DNA of 64,000 nucleotides, from positions 1-64,000 of the forward strand of contig JACCGJ010010810.1 in assembly GCA_013407085.1 (NCBI GenBank), in the 5' to 3' direction. The translations under genes and the position numbers were made by a program. Each line of letters opens with the position of its first letter. Position 1 is the first letter of the stretch. The notes below the pieces were generated by a model. It made no database searches. It was not told the origin of the DNA and saw nothing but the letters and a program-made list of their open reading frames with translations. Of the stretch, positions 23,501 through 36,778 are shown one piece after another. The stretch comes from Atriophallophorus winterbourni. Its lineage: Eukaryota > Platyhelminthes > Trematoda > Plagiorchiida > Microphallidae.

Positions 23501-24370
23501 AATAATTATTATTTTCTATCCTTTACGTGAATCCTGAGTTCGCGGTAATACTTTGTTAATTCCACGCTCAAAATAATTGCCATCGGTACTTTTAGTCGGT
23601 GTGATTTTATTTGAATCTAATCTTCGCCAATGTTGTGAGCTCAAAAATTTTGCGATATTTCAATTTAAACTTAACGCTTGATTGCAGAGCAATCCCGAAG
23701 TTGCTTGCACATATTGACAAAACAATCCGACTTAACTTTGATGTTCATTCTCTATGTACTGTAGTAACCAGGGGTGAAACCATACATGGGACGATTAAAC
23801 GCTAAGGCAGTGGTGATTACAAAGCTGGGTAAGAATGCTGTCAACAACATGGATAGTGCTTCTATACCACACAATATGGTGTCCGGTTCTGCGTCAGATA
23901 AACATTAATGTGCCTGACCACTTGTGGGCGCATCGATTAAGCAGTCGCGATAATCTGTCAGCAGATGTCATTCACACCTGCCAAGATCAAATAATTAAGG
24001 GATTATACAGCATGTATGTGGTGGTGATGCGTAGACTGATATTAATCGCGCCTACTTATCAGAAAGATCGCAGAGCACAACATGGAGTGTGTAGTGCTTT
24101 GCCAGCCTAAGATTGGTCAGGTAAATGTAATTTAAGCTCGATCTCTGTTCTTATGGGCTTCCATGTTCTGACCAAGATTCTGTGTCAAAATGGCAACGTT
24201 TCCATCAAATTGCTTTTACCGATTCATTACCAACTGTATTATTCATGTATGTTCAATGTAAAAATTGAATTTGTATCATTATTTCGAAGCTGTGGTTATT
24301 GTATATGCAAATTGCTTTTTCAACAATGAAACTTGAATCGTCTTATGTCAATCTTTGTGTTAATGAAACC
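17551..24370. other. Long AT-rich stretch without recognised features
   Basis: All open frames here are short and without motifs (for example 19213-19539 and 21618-21896 on -, 22262-22775 on +). A slightly richer patch at 23.6-24.1 kb was read in all frames without a match. It may hold introns or regulatory DNA of a host gene, but nothing in the sequence shows it. Confidence 0.4.
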
Positions 24371-24378
24371 GGCACATT

Positions 24379-24400
24379 CGAAACAACAACAACAACAAAT
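24379..24400 (+). repeat. Short CAA microsatellite
   Basis: About five CAA units followed by ATAATTAC. It resembles the CAA tail of the RTE family, but no RTE sequence precedes it. Confidence 0.5.
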
Positions 24401-25925
24401 AATTACATTTAAAGGAGCGGTAAGATTCACCAACAATTCAAAGTATATCTCTTTCGTGATTGGAGGTATAATGTGAATAATACTTCGAAAACTCACATGA
24501 AGCTTTATTAGCAAGGACATTTCCTGAATAAAATACTTTTATTAGTTATAGTTCAACATCCGTTTTCTTATATTTGAGGATACCATATTAAACATGACTT
24601 TATATAAAGCATATTTGGAACGCTTAAATTAAATTCAAACATTTGTAGGCATTTATTTGTTTATTGTTTTTAGCCGTATTCTACAAGTGTGTAATTTAAG
24701 CATACTTTAAACGATAAAATCACATTTCATTCAAAAGTCAATGAAGCTGTTCACTTTTACTCAATACAACCTTAAACATCTGATTCCTTCCCATAAAAAA
24801 TCGCCATGGATAAAATCTATATCCAAATCTCACAAATGCTTAATCATGCCAGATATCTAACCACATTACTCATGTATTGAACAGGATTTTAATCCAATAT
24901 GCCTTCTGAATTCTTCTAAAAGTGATGTTAGCATTCAATAATCAGAGACAATCTATAAGATGTTCACATTATGAAAAACATTATGTCGTTCTTAATGAAT
25001 ACACGTTAATATTTGTAACGCGGCAAAACAACTAAAACTATCCTAAACCATATTGAAATCAATTACTGGCAAGAAATATGCCAGTTTCAACCACTATCCT
25101 CTCAATGCATAAGTTCGCTTGATCAACTTTAAGCTATTTTAAATTTTTTAATTGCCCCATCTCGGTAAGACGTTGAAATGTTGGATACTAATAACCGGTC
25201 AAAAATAATATCAACCTCTGTAATTCCAGTATAAGCGAATGTATTCCATTAAATTATGGAAGTGCATAGATTGATGTTAATTACGAGCTTTCGACTGCAG
25301 TGTATTGCGTCAGCCTCTGACACAACACAAGAGCGAGAAGCGGCAAGACGTCAGAAGGAAACAATCGTGAACCCTTGATAATAAGAGTTTTGGAAGTATT
25401 GCATCATTACGATGGGAGCGACAAGATACTCGAATTTTGTTGAAAAGCAAAAGGTCAGCTGCTATCAAACAATATACAATTCCTTATGGTCGCTTAAACA
25501 ATTCATGCGCGGTGCGAGCTTGAATCGTGCGATTGTCACGAAGTCGAGTAACAAATCAGATGAAAGTGTCAACCGGGATAGATGTGTTATTTACCGGTAT
25601 TGTGGATGCTTGACTGGCCTATTTAAGATTGCCCATTGTTTGGTTTTGTTCCTATGCGTATTGGACGCACTTGACTAATCGGCTTTGTCGTGTCTTGTTT
25701 GATTTGATTGATGAACGCGATTAGCGTCAGACGGGCTTACCACAGTGATGAGACGCAATCATGAGTTTGAAACTCCGGACTGACGTAAAAATTGTTGTTT
25801 TGATAAGAGAACAGATTTTTCCTAGCTTCTATTTGTTAACCTGTAATGACCAACGTGTTCATTTCCAACCTCAATCTCCCCAGTCCGCTGAAAATATGAC
25901 CCTGAATGTTGAAACAATAACAAAT
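24401..25925. other. Unassigned stretch with a GC-richer island at 25.3-25.7 kb
   Basis: 25300-25680 is visibly richer in G and C than its flanks and contains frame 25412-25678. No family motif was recognised. It may be an old repeat of unknown type. Confidence 0.3.
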
Positions 25926-25934
25926 CTCAGTGTC

Positions 25935-25976
25935 ACACTAATTGACGGCAAACAATCGGACACCAGTTGTGGTGTG
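25935..25976 (+). ncRNA. Hammerhead-like remnant, family A copy 8
   Basis: 'attgacggcaaacaatcgg' then 'caccagttgtggtgtgtaag' aligns with the family A unit. CTGA has become TTGA with a deletion, and GAAAC has become GACAC, so the core is lost. Confidence 0.35.
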
Positions 25977-25989
25977 TAAGTAATGTGGG

Positions 25990-27429
25990 TGTGAACACAA
26001 CAATATATATCACGTTATGTATTTAGTTATGTTTTTGAGTCAAAGCATTTAACTCACCTCCTTCCAAAGCTAATTTATTATGTATCCAAGCAAAGCAATA
26101 CTTATTTAGAAAATGTTTTTGACAAAATGAAGCATCCATGCAATATTCAAAAAATTTCAACACAATTTATAAATACAAAAAATAATGACAGATGTATTCG
26201 TACTGGAATTTTTTTATAAAAAACTGACAACTTCATTAAAAATTAGCTCGTGAATATATGTTAGTTTATTATCATTTTGGCATCAAATGAACCTTGTGTT
26301 TAATATGATGTCTGATCTGAATAGTTAAAATAATATCAGTTTTCAGTCATATTGATTGAAAAAATGTCTGAATGGTCAATGACGATTTCATGATATTCAA
26401 AACAAATTTCACTCATACGCACACGCGCTTCGAATACTGATATTTGTAACGTTTCAGTAATTATTTTTCGAAAAAACGTATGCTTGGATTCAAGGTTTTA
26501 ATCATTCCGACAATTTTCTTATATAGCAGTTGTACTTATTAAAATATTATTCTTCGGTTTACTTATTCTCATTAAAAATATTTACCTTCAATGAATCGTT
26601 CAAGCGCTATAATTAATATCAGTAAATTTGTTACATATTTTGTAATAAAAAATATGGTGCACGTAAGAGATAAAAGGTATTTTGTGTAAGAAATTTCAAT
26701 ATTGATCCCATGCAAAAATAGTGCATTAGTATTTTTCATCAATCATTTCATTTGAGCAGTGTTTATTAAGGCATGCCGGCAAATCGAAAGAGATATAGGA
26801 TACGATCCTAGATAGTATTACTTTGAATCACGATTAATCACCGGATGGTTTCACCACACATGGGTCATCAGATACAATAACAAAACTAAATGCTACATTA
26901 CTTCGCTATGTAAACTTTTATAAGCTTTTCCAAGTTGATTGGCTATATTTTCAATAGGTTGTGAATATTGATCACATAAACTTATCAACTTGCAACGTGG
27001 AGCTAATTGGGTTATGTTTTATGTTTCAAGGCACACTTGGTCAGTTTGTATTGATGTTACGTACAAGCAGTAGTTGTTGCTCTAATTCGATGTTGTGTTC
27101 ATCCTTCGTTTCAGAGAAGATAAAATGTTAAAAAAGAATATAAATGATTTTGTTCGAGTTCGATTCTTGCAGCGCAACACCAGCATTTTCCCATGAGATT
27201 TGCTTTGTCTAATTCGTATATCACAATGCGTTTTGATGGTTGACTTTATTCTGTCGGTCATTGAACATCTGGAGTTGGGAACACTTATTTGAATACGGCA
27301 ATATTCAGCAAAAAAGTTGAGGACTGTGAACATTTCGTACGCATGTGCGGTTCAGATACAACAAATTAAAATTGGAATCGGGAATAAGATATTAATCATT
27401 CCTTCTTCCAAAGGATTCGATAAACAATG
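25990..27429. other. Unassigned AT-rich stretch
   Basis: No recognisable feature. Confidence 0.35.

Positions 27430-27491
<62 letters not shown>
27430..27491. repeat. TA dinucleotide microsatellite, ~31 units
   Basis: An uninterrupted alternating TA run of about 62 bases. Confidence 0.95.
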
Positions 27492-27494
<3 letters not shown>

Positions 27495-28089
27495 AGAAGT
27501 GAGACTCACCCCTCATTAAATGTGGTTGTGCTTCAAAAGATAATTTGAAACATTTGCATAAATAATTGTACTTATTCAAAGAATGCAAATAATCGTGATG
27601 AATCTATTAAACAACGCTTCGGTATGCTGGACAGCTTGAATACCAAGTTGAAATACATGTGAAAATTGCACTTACCCTGGGAATATTTAACGTTCTCTAA
27701 ATGGAGGGAATCCAGTAGAATATCATATGAAAATCTGGACGAGATTATTTTTCGATGCCATGGTACCATCGAATATAGGATGGTTCACTCACCTTTTAAA
27801 ATAGCACTAACCGTCGATCTTATGATTTGATTTATTCAATTGTCTCCAATTAAACATATCCTGACCAAAGTATGCTACAGCGATGAATTCGAATTTGTTT
27901 TTCTTTGGAATCATTCGAAAGCTCGCGTAATTGATATTTTAAATGTAAGTACTTAGAAATATTTCACGGTATAGAAGGTATTGAGCTTAACATCTGAAGT
28001 AAATCTATATGTTTCAAAAAGATTCACATTCAGACTTTAGCCTACTTATCCAAATAAACATGTGTCAAAATAATAGCTCAAAAATTTTG
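27492..28089. other. Unassigned AT-rich stretch
   Basis: No recognisable feature before the decayed LINE. Confidence 0.35.
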
Positions 28090-29690
28090 ATTGCCCATTT
28101 ATTGTACTGAACCGAATTATGGTTCACATGTCGAAAGCTTTTGGCAACTCAACACCACCGTAGTAAACTTTTATGTAATAATGTGAATCCTACGGTATTG
28201 CGAAAGTATATACGCAGGCTAAACGTTACCAAATCTCCGGAGAAAGTCGGAAGTAATGTGAGCTGGAGCTTTGCTGCCCACTATGCGAATTACTTAAACA
28301 ATATATACGGGAATCGTACGAGCTGACTGGAAATATGAGGCTAATACACAAATCTACAAAGGTGGCAGTCGTTCGGATCCGAATAAATACCGCCGTTTGA
28401 CGTTCCTTTCTGTGGTTTCTGAAGTATGGTGTGTGAAAGTGTCACTAGGCACCTCGAGAACCATGAAATTAGTTCTCAGAAACAACATGGATTTAGAAAA
28501 CACGCTCATGCTTGTCTAACTTGCTCACGACCTAAAACGCCCAGCCGCCAGCACTAGACGAAAGATTTCCATACATGCCTGTTACTTATATATATCTGAA
28601 ACTTTGGATGGAGTTGATCACTACTCACTACTTTAGAAGCTGCAAGATGGCGTCACTGGAAATCTACTAACATGAATCGCAAGTCGCCTGTCTGAACGCA
28701 AAGCCAAAGTTAGAATATATGGAAAACTATTGAAGCCGCGAGAGGAGTCCTACTCGGTTCATTATTCATTCTAATATTATACTTGATACTTTTAAATTAT
28801 CTACCGAAACTTGTACGTTATACACTTGTACGTTTTACCGAATATTTCAAAATTTAGACAAATATCAAATCTATCGGTGATTGCTTATATTACAAACAGA
28901 CTTAAATAAGCTGCACCAGTGGTCAATTCAAAACAAGCTGCCCTTCAATTTCCTTAAGCGTAAATGTTGCTAGTTGGGAAACCCTTTCCGTTCTCATACG
29001 TACTTGGCAGTCACACGCTTGAACTTAGTGTATCACAAAAAGCTTTCGGTATCTTGGTGTGCAAAAAATTGAAACAAAAGCACTTTGCAATGCGAGATCA
29101 TCTATTAGCGTGAACGAAGGGTACTCAGCTTACTCAGATGAATTTTCAGACGTTTTCCACCACACATATTTTGAAAAGGTACTCAACAAATAGATATATC
29201 TACTTGTGAACTATACATTACAAGCTTTGACACTATGAATGAAGAAAGATATTTCGCATCTGTAAAGGATTTTACATAAGGCACATAAAATGGTTACTGG
29301 ATTTCATACTCTACCCTTTGAGCAGCGACTGACTAGACATGGAATGTGCACACACTTGAGCAGGCGCACCCGAGCTGACTTAATTCCGACATACAGAATA
29401 ATACATAGGTGGTCCCCACTCACTCATACACCTTTTTAAAATTGTTTTCCAATCACCCAAACCTCTATTACAATATAACAACTTAAATATCAAATTCTCG
29501 ATTAAACATTTTGCGTATATTTTACGCAGTCCGTTTATGCTTTTCATGAAACAGTTGATTGTCAGAAATGGCATCCTCATTAAACGAAATGATCTTCAAA
29601 CAAACGTTACGATCATTAAGGTTGAATATTACTGTGTTGGCTTCAGTTTACTTAAATGCCTTAGTGATTCCTACTAATAAAACAAAACAA
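28090..29690 (+). mobile_element. CR1/jockey-type LINE, heavily decayed
   Basis: Pieces in different frames follow reverse-transcriptase order. 28141-28326 has 'LRKYIRRLNVTKSPEKVGS', the linker block before RT. Near 28375 is 'SDPNKYRRLTFLSVVSEV'. Near 28485 is 'QKQHGF', near 28590 'ETLDGVDH', and near 28890 'QTDLNKLHQWSIQNKLPFN', which matches 'QKDLEALHNWSLRNCLPFN' at 11.7 kb. Near 29340 is 'RRTRADLIPTYRIIH'. The catalytic motifs are destroyed. Many stops and indels make this one of the oldest copies in the window. Confidence 0.7.
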
Positions 29691-29729
29691 ATTTTCTGTA
29701 CGCAGAACGACCGCTTACGTGCTGTTTCC

Positions 29730-29775
29730 ACCTACGTGATCAGTGCAAACAGCACGAAACCGGTTGTTCGGTGTG
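29730..29775 (+). ncRNA. Hammerhead-like site, family B copy 1
   Basis: The + strand reads CCTAC, GTGATCA, GTGC-AAACA-GCAC, GAAAC, CGGTT, GTTCGG. Stem II has four perfect pairs and the GAAA side is intact. C3 and G8 are changed. The downstream 'tgtgatggaaatga' is the family B flank. It sits directly at the end of the decayed LINE. Confidence 0.55.
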
Positions 29776-30299
29776 TGATGGAAATGAGTATTTTTTTAAA
29801 TGAAGTTTATCATTCAATTGGGATAGTTGAATTCACTGATCGTTAGAGTAACCCATGCAGTTTCAATTAAGCTTAATTAAGCTACATGAGAGACTATCTC
29901 AGCCTTTAATTTAAAGCTGGGAAAGAACTTCATCGACTTCAATGAGAATAAATTCTTTTGCGGTATGTGTGAGCTAGGAAATGAATCAATATTCTAAATT
30001 TATCCTAATCATAATAAACAGAATGCAAATCATTATAATTAGAACAATTTGAAATATTTTATAATGCAGAATCAAAAATTTTCTTTTCCACTTCAACGTT
30101 GTTTGAAAATAAAGTCGTAATTCACGAAATTGATATAATGCCACTCACTTCGATTGTACCAACTTTTCACTGCAAGCAATTCATATTTTAATTAGAAAAA
30201 CGAAACGGATTTCATTCATAATAGCAATGGTCGGAATTCACATGTGAATTTATATACCAGTCAAACATTATACGGTATTTCGGGTCGTAATTCTTGGGA

Positions 30300-30460
30300 C
30301 TAGAATGGCAATGGTCGGGGTACAAGTCCCAACTGACTTAAAGGATATGGACTGCTGATTAGCTCAAATGAGAGCGAAACTCGAGTCATGTATTCCCATT
30401 ACTGACCGCGGTGATCAAATCTGCGATTATTTCGATGAACTCAACACTGATGAGTAGTCA
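30300..30460 (+). mobile_element. Candidate hammerhead-bearing SINE (S-alpha-like), decayed
   Basis: A B-box-like word 'ggtacaagtccc' (one base from GGTTCAAGTCCC) at 30319-30330 is followed by CTGATTA, a perfect GCTC-aaatga-GAGC hairpin, GAAA, and the self-complementary ACTCGAGT ending in GTC at 30387. This is the layout of the schistosome Sm-alpha SINE family, which combines a pol III promoter with a hammerhead. G8 of the core is T, and I cannot find good stem I pairing, so it is a remnant at best. Confidence 0.4.
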
Positions 30461-32910
30461 CAAACATATATGTTTCTAATCGGGAAACATTCCGGATATA
30501 TTCACCGTACAGGCTATGCATTGCTTTATTAAGACACGATAGATTGTAAGAAAATGCAATATTAACCTAATTTCAAAAGTCATTATATTTGAAGCTTTTA
30601 ATCACGTGGGAGAATAAATGGTTTCACTAAATATCTTACGAATAAACCCGACAATTTTATTTCAATCATTTATATATTCTTAATCAAATAAATCTAGAAC
30701 ACGATCGTTTAATTACGATTTGTTTAAAAAGGATGAAAGATGCCGTTTGAGGCGACCAATTAGGAAGCATATTTTGTGAGTTGTAGCAACAATTCCGTGA
30801 AAGAGGATATACAGAGATCGCGAAGCCCAATTAGAGCAGCATAGAATTGTGTGATTCCAACTGAGGAAGCATTACTCAATATTAAAGTTAGTAAAAAAAC
30901 TGGTATTTATATGCTGTATTCAATTGAAAAGAGTGAGTAAAACTTTATTATCAATTGCAACTCACAGGTTGATACTTTTTGCCTAACTATAATAAGTTTT
31001 GCACAAAAAGTTTAAAATATTATGTACACAATGCTATACAATTACCGTAAAACACATGAAAAATCAATAATATATTAAATATCATTCGAAATTTCGGGGA
31101 TATAATTATGCCTGAAATTGCAATGACGCAATGAAGGCAGCAATTAACTGAAACTGTAGAATGCTTTATCGGTCATTATTCGAGACCCCAAGTAACCCAA
31201 AAAAATTTTTGTACTAATATGATGCAAAATATTATATTTTCTTCGAAATGGTTTGTTTTAGTTTGATCCAGAATATGTATAATTGATGTTATCATTGTTT
31301 GCAAATCGATATTCATATAAAAGGGAACTAGTAGAACGAAATTTAATGGAATAAATAAAGAAAACCTATTTTTCAAGGTACGCCACGAACAATTTGAGAC
31401 TTACATGTCCTTTTAGAAGCTGTGTTTAGAATAAAACAATTCTAATTAATTTCACACAATAATGCATCGAAATACAAGAAATTTATTCTCATATTAAACA
31501 ATAAAATGACCACATAGATTTTTTTGTTTTTAACATTGCCTCCAGATCAGTATTTCAATGTGAGTTATCATAGATGTACAATTTTGTCCAAATTTTATTT
31601 CGATATAATGCTTGTGCCTGACTAGTTATATTGGAGCATACAGCTAGAAAAGATTGATCATAAAAGGCACGAATTAGCTAATATCATTTCATAAACCTTT
31701 AATCGTGAAGACATTTAGTGATCTCTTGTGTGCGATGTTTTTTTCCTGGCGTAGTGCCCTCGAGCGACAAAAATTCTATTTGCTTATTTCCACATTGATA
31801 TTGTGATGCATGAGTATTCCGTCACTTTAAGGAACAACATGTAATCAACAAAATTAAATGTATCCCGAACTTCAGATTTGATAAATGGAAAATATGTGTA
31901 GCATATTAGTTTGCAACTTACGCATTGAGTTGTAAATTTCTATTATTAATAAAAAATACAAAGATGTTATGAGCCAAAGCATTTTCAATTTAATTTCTCT
32001 TAATTTCGGAAAATTATATTGAACCAATTATGGGTTTCTGAAATTTAAGTTACTGTTCACATCCGGTCGCGTGTTACAGACCATAACAATTAATTTAAAC
32101 TCGAATTGTATTTAAACTTTTTGAAGAAATTAAACTAAATCTAAATTTCAGACAACAAATAACATTAATATATAAATGCAAAATAGCTTCAAAATAACCT
32201 ACTGACCATTGTGAGTAATATGATTTCAAGATTTTCTATGAATTACCTTACACGGGTTCACGAAATATTAAAGTATTATATGCTAACATAAAGTTAAAAA
32301 TATATGTGACTGTTAAAAAATAATTTTTTCTCATTCGTCCATGGTTATTTGTTATGAGAATTATTTGAGCATGAATTTCTTGTTTCTTTGCTAATATTAG
32401 TTAACGTTTTATAATAGCAAAATTTGAATATTATTCATAATGAATATAATGAGAATATAGGTGATCAATGCATTTCAAATGTGACACATTAACACTAACC
32501 TATGCATACGTCTACATGCCGAAAAAACAAAGTAAATGGTTCACAATAAAATATTTGCATGCAAGTACATTACACAAGCTCCACCGATTTAATACTATTT
32601 GCACTCCAAAGGTATCAAAACTACGATCGGCCAGAGGATAACATGATTTGGAATATATATTTTTTAATTTTAAATTGTAATAAACCTTATGTTACTTCTT
32701 ATGCTAGAAGCAACGGTTGAACATTTATAAATTAATTGTTTTGTATGGGTATGATATTGGAGCCTAATGGTCAAATAATATTTGATCTCAGAGAATCAGC
32801 CCTTTTTGATGACAATATCGTGAATAACTAGTATAATCAAAAAATTGAGTTTTAAGTTCCTGTTGATTGAAATTAAATTTAGAAAATAGTAACTAAGTAC
32901 TTTTCGTATT
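30461..32910. other. AT-rich stretch without recognised features
   Basis: Very AT-rich; no gene, repeat or RNA recognised. Open frames are short and motif-free. Confidence 0.4.
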
Positions 32911-33497
32911 TGGCCTCCATTGGTCGATGTCGGTGGTAAATGCACATCACTAGAGCATTATGATTTCATGCTCCTCAAATATTAAAATGAATAAACAGTC
33001 CGATTCGAGAGTTCCAATGGCGCCCGCATCTCTGAGAGCAGTAAAAAATAATCGGTTCATTGAGTATAGTAGCACGCCGGTGGCGTGAATTTCCTCTTGC
33101 AACGAAGAGCTGTATCTGCACTTTGTCTGCTTGGACAAGATACTTTACATTGTGCCGCAAAGTAAGCGATCAAGAGCAAGTTCTTCCAAACTAGTGCGGT
33201 CAATGTCGTAAGGATTCATATCTGTCATGCAAATGTCTTAGAACCGTAAGTGCGATCTACCGAAAGATCGACTTCCTGATCGCAACTCACTATAGAGTAA
33301 ATGTTTTGGAATACAACCATTTTCAATTCTGTAAACGTGACCAAGCCAACAGAGGCGGTGCTGTCGTAGTATGGTGAACATGCGGCTTTAGAAAGCACGT
33401 CCGCATTCGTTAATTTGTCTATCCATTATATGTTCAAGATAAGGCGGATGATTCTTAAATGCAAATCATTCAGCTTTCGCTCGTGTCTTGTGTACTA
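32911..33497 (-). mobile_element. RTE-type LINE 3' end, decayed
   Basis: The minus-strand copy aligns over its whole length with 7.92-8.52 kb. It includes 'ggcctccattggtcgatgtc' (terminal block), the 'agtccgattcgag' block, 'tgaccaagcca' and 'cagctttcgctcgtgtctt'. It has many substitutions and no usable frame. Truncated at about 33497. Confidence 0.75.
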
Positions 33498-34200
33498 TGC
33501 CATTAAATAATATGAATATATGAATATGAAAAATGAAATATTGTGTAATCACCTTTGATACTTTCATAAATTTCTGAAACCGAATTAAAGAGTCATTGAG
33601 GTGACATTTAAAAGGATTGAATTTTGTTTCAGAACAAATATGTATCATGGATTATGCGGCATTTCAAAAATAAAAATTTCGACCTTTGGAGCAATTAAAA
33701 CATCGGATTAGGCTTTAATGAATGGAATAATAAATTTAAATTTAATTTGAATATTTGACTGTTTTAATTCAACAACAAGCCAACCGTGCAATTATTTTTT
33801 CCGAAATAATTTTAAGAAAGGTTATTGCTTTAATTGAATGGTATTTCCATTAAAAAATAATTGAAATTGTAAAAAGAACAAAAGTCATCATTAAATTATC
33901 CGAACATGAATATGGTTTTATAATATTTATTTCCAGGTTCAATAAAATTTTCAGTTAAAGAAAACTAAAAGAATAAATACCAAATTTCCCACCATTTGTA
34001 ATCTTACTTATTAGCCACTTTATAATCCATTGAATTTCAGTGCTTGCAGTGAATATTTACTAATTCTTTCACTCTAAATCGAGTTCACTTTTCAAAAACT
34101 TTTAACTGAATTCTTTTGTACAAGATAATTAAATTCAGGGCTATAAAAATTAGAATGAATTTGAAGTTTATTTAATAAAAAGTAAAATATCGAACTAGAA
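33498..34200. other. Unassigned AT-rich spacer
   Basis: No recognisable feature between the RTE remnant and the hammerhead site. Confidence 0.35.
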
Positions 34201-34204
34201 AACC

Positions 34205-34330
34205 TTATTACAGTGAACCTGATCTTACTGTCTCCACCTGACGACGGCAAACAGCCAGAAACTGGTAGTGGAGTGTAAGGGATGGGGATGTGAGCAACAC
34301 ATTACTTTGTTACAGTGTAATTGTGCGAGG
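34205..34330 (+). ncRNA. Hammerhead ribozyme, family A copy 9 (complete core)
   Basis: The best copy in the window. Stem I strand CTCCAC (34232-34237), CTGACGA (34238-34244), stem II GGC-AAACA-GCC (34246-34256, with a C/A mismatch at its base), GAAA (34258-34261), a very short stem III (AC, TG, GT), H17 = A at 34267, and stem I strand GTGGAG (34268-34273). Every conserved core base is present and stem I has six pairs. Predicted cleavage lies after 34267. The flanks 'gaacctgatcttactgtct' and 'gtgtaagggatggggatgtg' are the family A unit. Confidence 0.7.
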
Positions 34331-34639
34331 TTTAGCAACGCGGATACTTACAACAAAGAGCTTTCGAACACAATTTGTTACGAATATAATAACTCAATTT
34401 GAACTAATATTACTTGGTTTCATTTTTAAATCACAAGCAGTGTTCAGTGGAGACATTTTTACAACTAAAATGTTTTGATGTCGCGTTCATTTTTATCCAA
34501 TTTTGCTCTAACCAGCACATATTATAGTATTTTACCTCGTTTTTGCCTCTACTTATATTAGTTGAATATGTTAATTTTTTGTATTTGAAGAAATCTAAAA
34601 AAATATTGTTTGATATAGTGTTAAACTCGCGTATCCCAG

Positions 34640-35815
34640 ACATTTTGTTTTCAATTTTATTATCAGTATTGTCACATTTATTTAATTATTATTATTGTGC
34701 ACAAACCACACACAGCTCCCATAAAATTATTTCAAAATTATTTCTTAATTTAGGTAGATTATATTTTAGATCTATTAAATCATTTAGTGTTTATATGTTA
34801 CTTTAATAATCTAATCAAAATTGTCTAAGTATATCTGATACAAATTTTAAATTGTTTAATGAACATACTTTGGGCCACCTCTGAGTGAAAAAGATATCAA
34901 AACTCGTAAATAAATCGCAAGAAAAATTATTAAAATCAGCTTTGGTATTTTGATAATATTATTTTGCACAAACCACACACAGCTCCCATAAAATTATTTC
35001 AAAATTATTTCTTAATTTAGGTAGATTATATTTTAGATCTATTAAATTATTTAGTGTTTATATGTTACTTTAATAATCTAATCAAAATTGTCTAAGTATA
35101 TCTGATACAAATTTAAATTCTTTAATGAACATACTTTGGGCCACCTCTAAGTGAAAAAGATATCAAAACTCGTAAATAAATCGCAAGAAAAATTATTAAA
35201 ATTAGCTTTGGTATATTGGTGAACCCACCTTGTGGGGAGCCTAAAAATAAAAGATTATAAAATCAGGTTAATATAAAATCAAGTCAAGATTTATTATTAT
35301 TAAGTGCCACTGTCTAAATTGACTTACTTCGCCTCCTGCCTAAAACACAAATCGTTCATATTGTAAAGCGGTTAAAATTTCGATGAAATATTTTCTAAGC
35401 TATGTTTACAATTTTATTATCATTATTGTCACATTTATTTAGTTATTAATTTTGTGCACAAACCACACACAGCTCCCATAAAATTATTTCAAAATTATTT
35501 CCTAATTTAGGTAGATTATATTTTTGATCTATTAAATCATTTAGTGTTTATATGTTACTTTAATAATCTAATCAGAATTGTCTTAGTATATCTGCTACAA
35601 AGTTTTAATTGTTTAGTGAACATACTTCTGGCCTTCGCTGAGTGAAAAGATATGAAAACTCGTAAATAAATCGCAAGAAAAAGTATTATAATTAGCTTCG
35701 ATTTATTAATAAATGCCAATGTCTAAATTGACTTACTGTTCCTTTGGCCTAAAAGACATATCGTTCATATCATAAAGCGGTTAAAATTTCAATGAAATAT
35801 TCTCAAAGCTATGTT
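34640..35815. repeat. Tandem repeat, three diverged copies of a ~480-base unit
   Basis: 'gcacaaaccacacacagctc' occurs at 34699, 34976 and 35456. Copies two and three also share the block with 'gtctaaattgacttact' and 'taaagcggttaaaatttc', giving a period of about 480. The first interval is 277 because that block is missing. Very AT-rich, no frame. Nature unknown; likely a satellite-like or local duplication. Confidence 0.75.
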
Positions 35816-36778
35816 ACTAAACAATTGGTCTCACCTTCAGAGCAAACAACAATGAATATTAACGCGACGAAAATAATAGCCTTCATTCCAACGTAGTAAT
35901 TTTTACCTAAATGTCGATGTACACTGATGCGTCTGCTTATATAGTGCCTAGAATCTAAGCAGCCAATCATATATTTGCCACGATACGTCGAATCATGAAT
36001 TACATTCCGTCTGAAAAATTTATTGATTAAATTCAAATGAACTGATAGGTATAATCCTACTCATTATGTTAAACTGGAATTTGGGTCAGAAATTATTAAG
36101 TTGAAACCTGTTAATCTTAGTCTCGGTTCATTCAGTGCAATCATCAAACAACATTTATTGTTGAGCACACAAATTTGGTAGTAAACAATTTTTCAAGTGA
36201 AACAAATTATTTGGACGTTCAATTAACTTGATGGTATTAATTAGAATGTGACTGAATTATTCCAAGAATAGAGTTATAGGAGAAGTATTAAAGCGATGAC
36301 TCCTCCCAACAGTTGATCAAGTAGCACGTGGTCATAAAACTGAAAATGTGCAATAAAAAGTTCAAGTGTCATGCTTCGAAAACAGCGACATGAATGGCAT
36401 TACAATAAATATGTATCATCCACTTTGAAATTATTTACCAGAATTAACATATTGAACACGGTTTTCTGGTATTTCTACTAAATAAATATACCATTCAGAG
36501 TTGTGGAATCCGATTTTAAAACACCTACATGGTGGATGCCATGGATGAGGGCAAATTATTACCTATAGCTTCATTACAATTTCTTTTGGAGATATAAGTA
36601 TTTATGTGGAAACGCTACTCGCATATTTTTAAGATAAAGTTGATCATTTGTTACATTGGTGTTGCAATGCTTATAGATCAGCATAATCAAAATCACCGGA
36701 CATTTGTTTATTAAGATCATTCCAAAACTTGAAACGAACTACGGACATTTATTTGATTCGTGGGGAGGGTATTTTTCA
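35816..36778. other. Unassigned AT-rich stretch
   Basis: No recognisable feature. Confidence 0.35.

Noticed and set aside
24379..24400. CAA repeat as the tail of another RTE insertion
   Set aside because: No RTE terminal block precedes it on the plus strand; simple microsatellite is enough.
30429..30500. Second CTGATGA downstream of the SINE candidate
   Set aside because: No stem II hairpin followed by GAAA could be found at a sensible distance.
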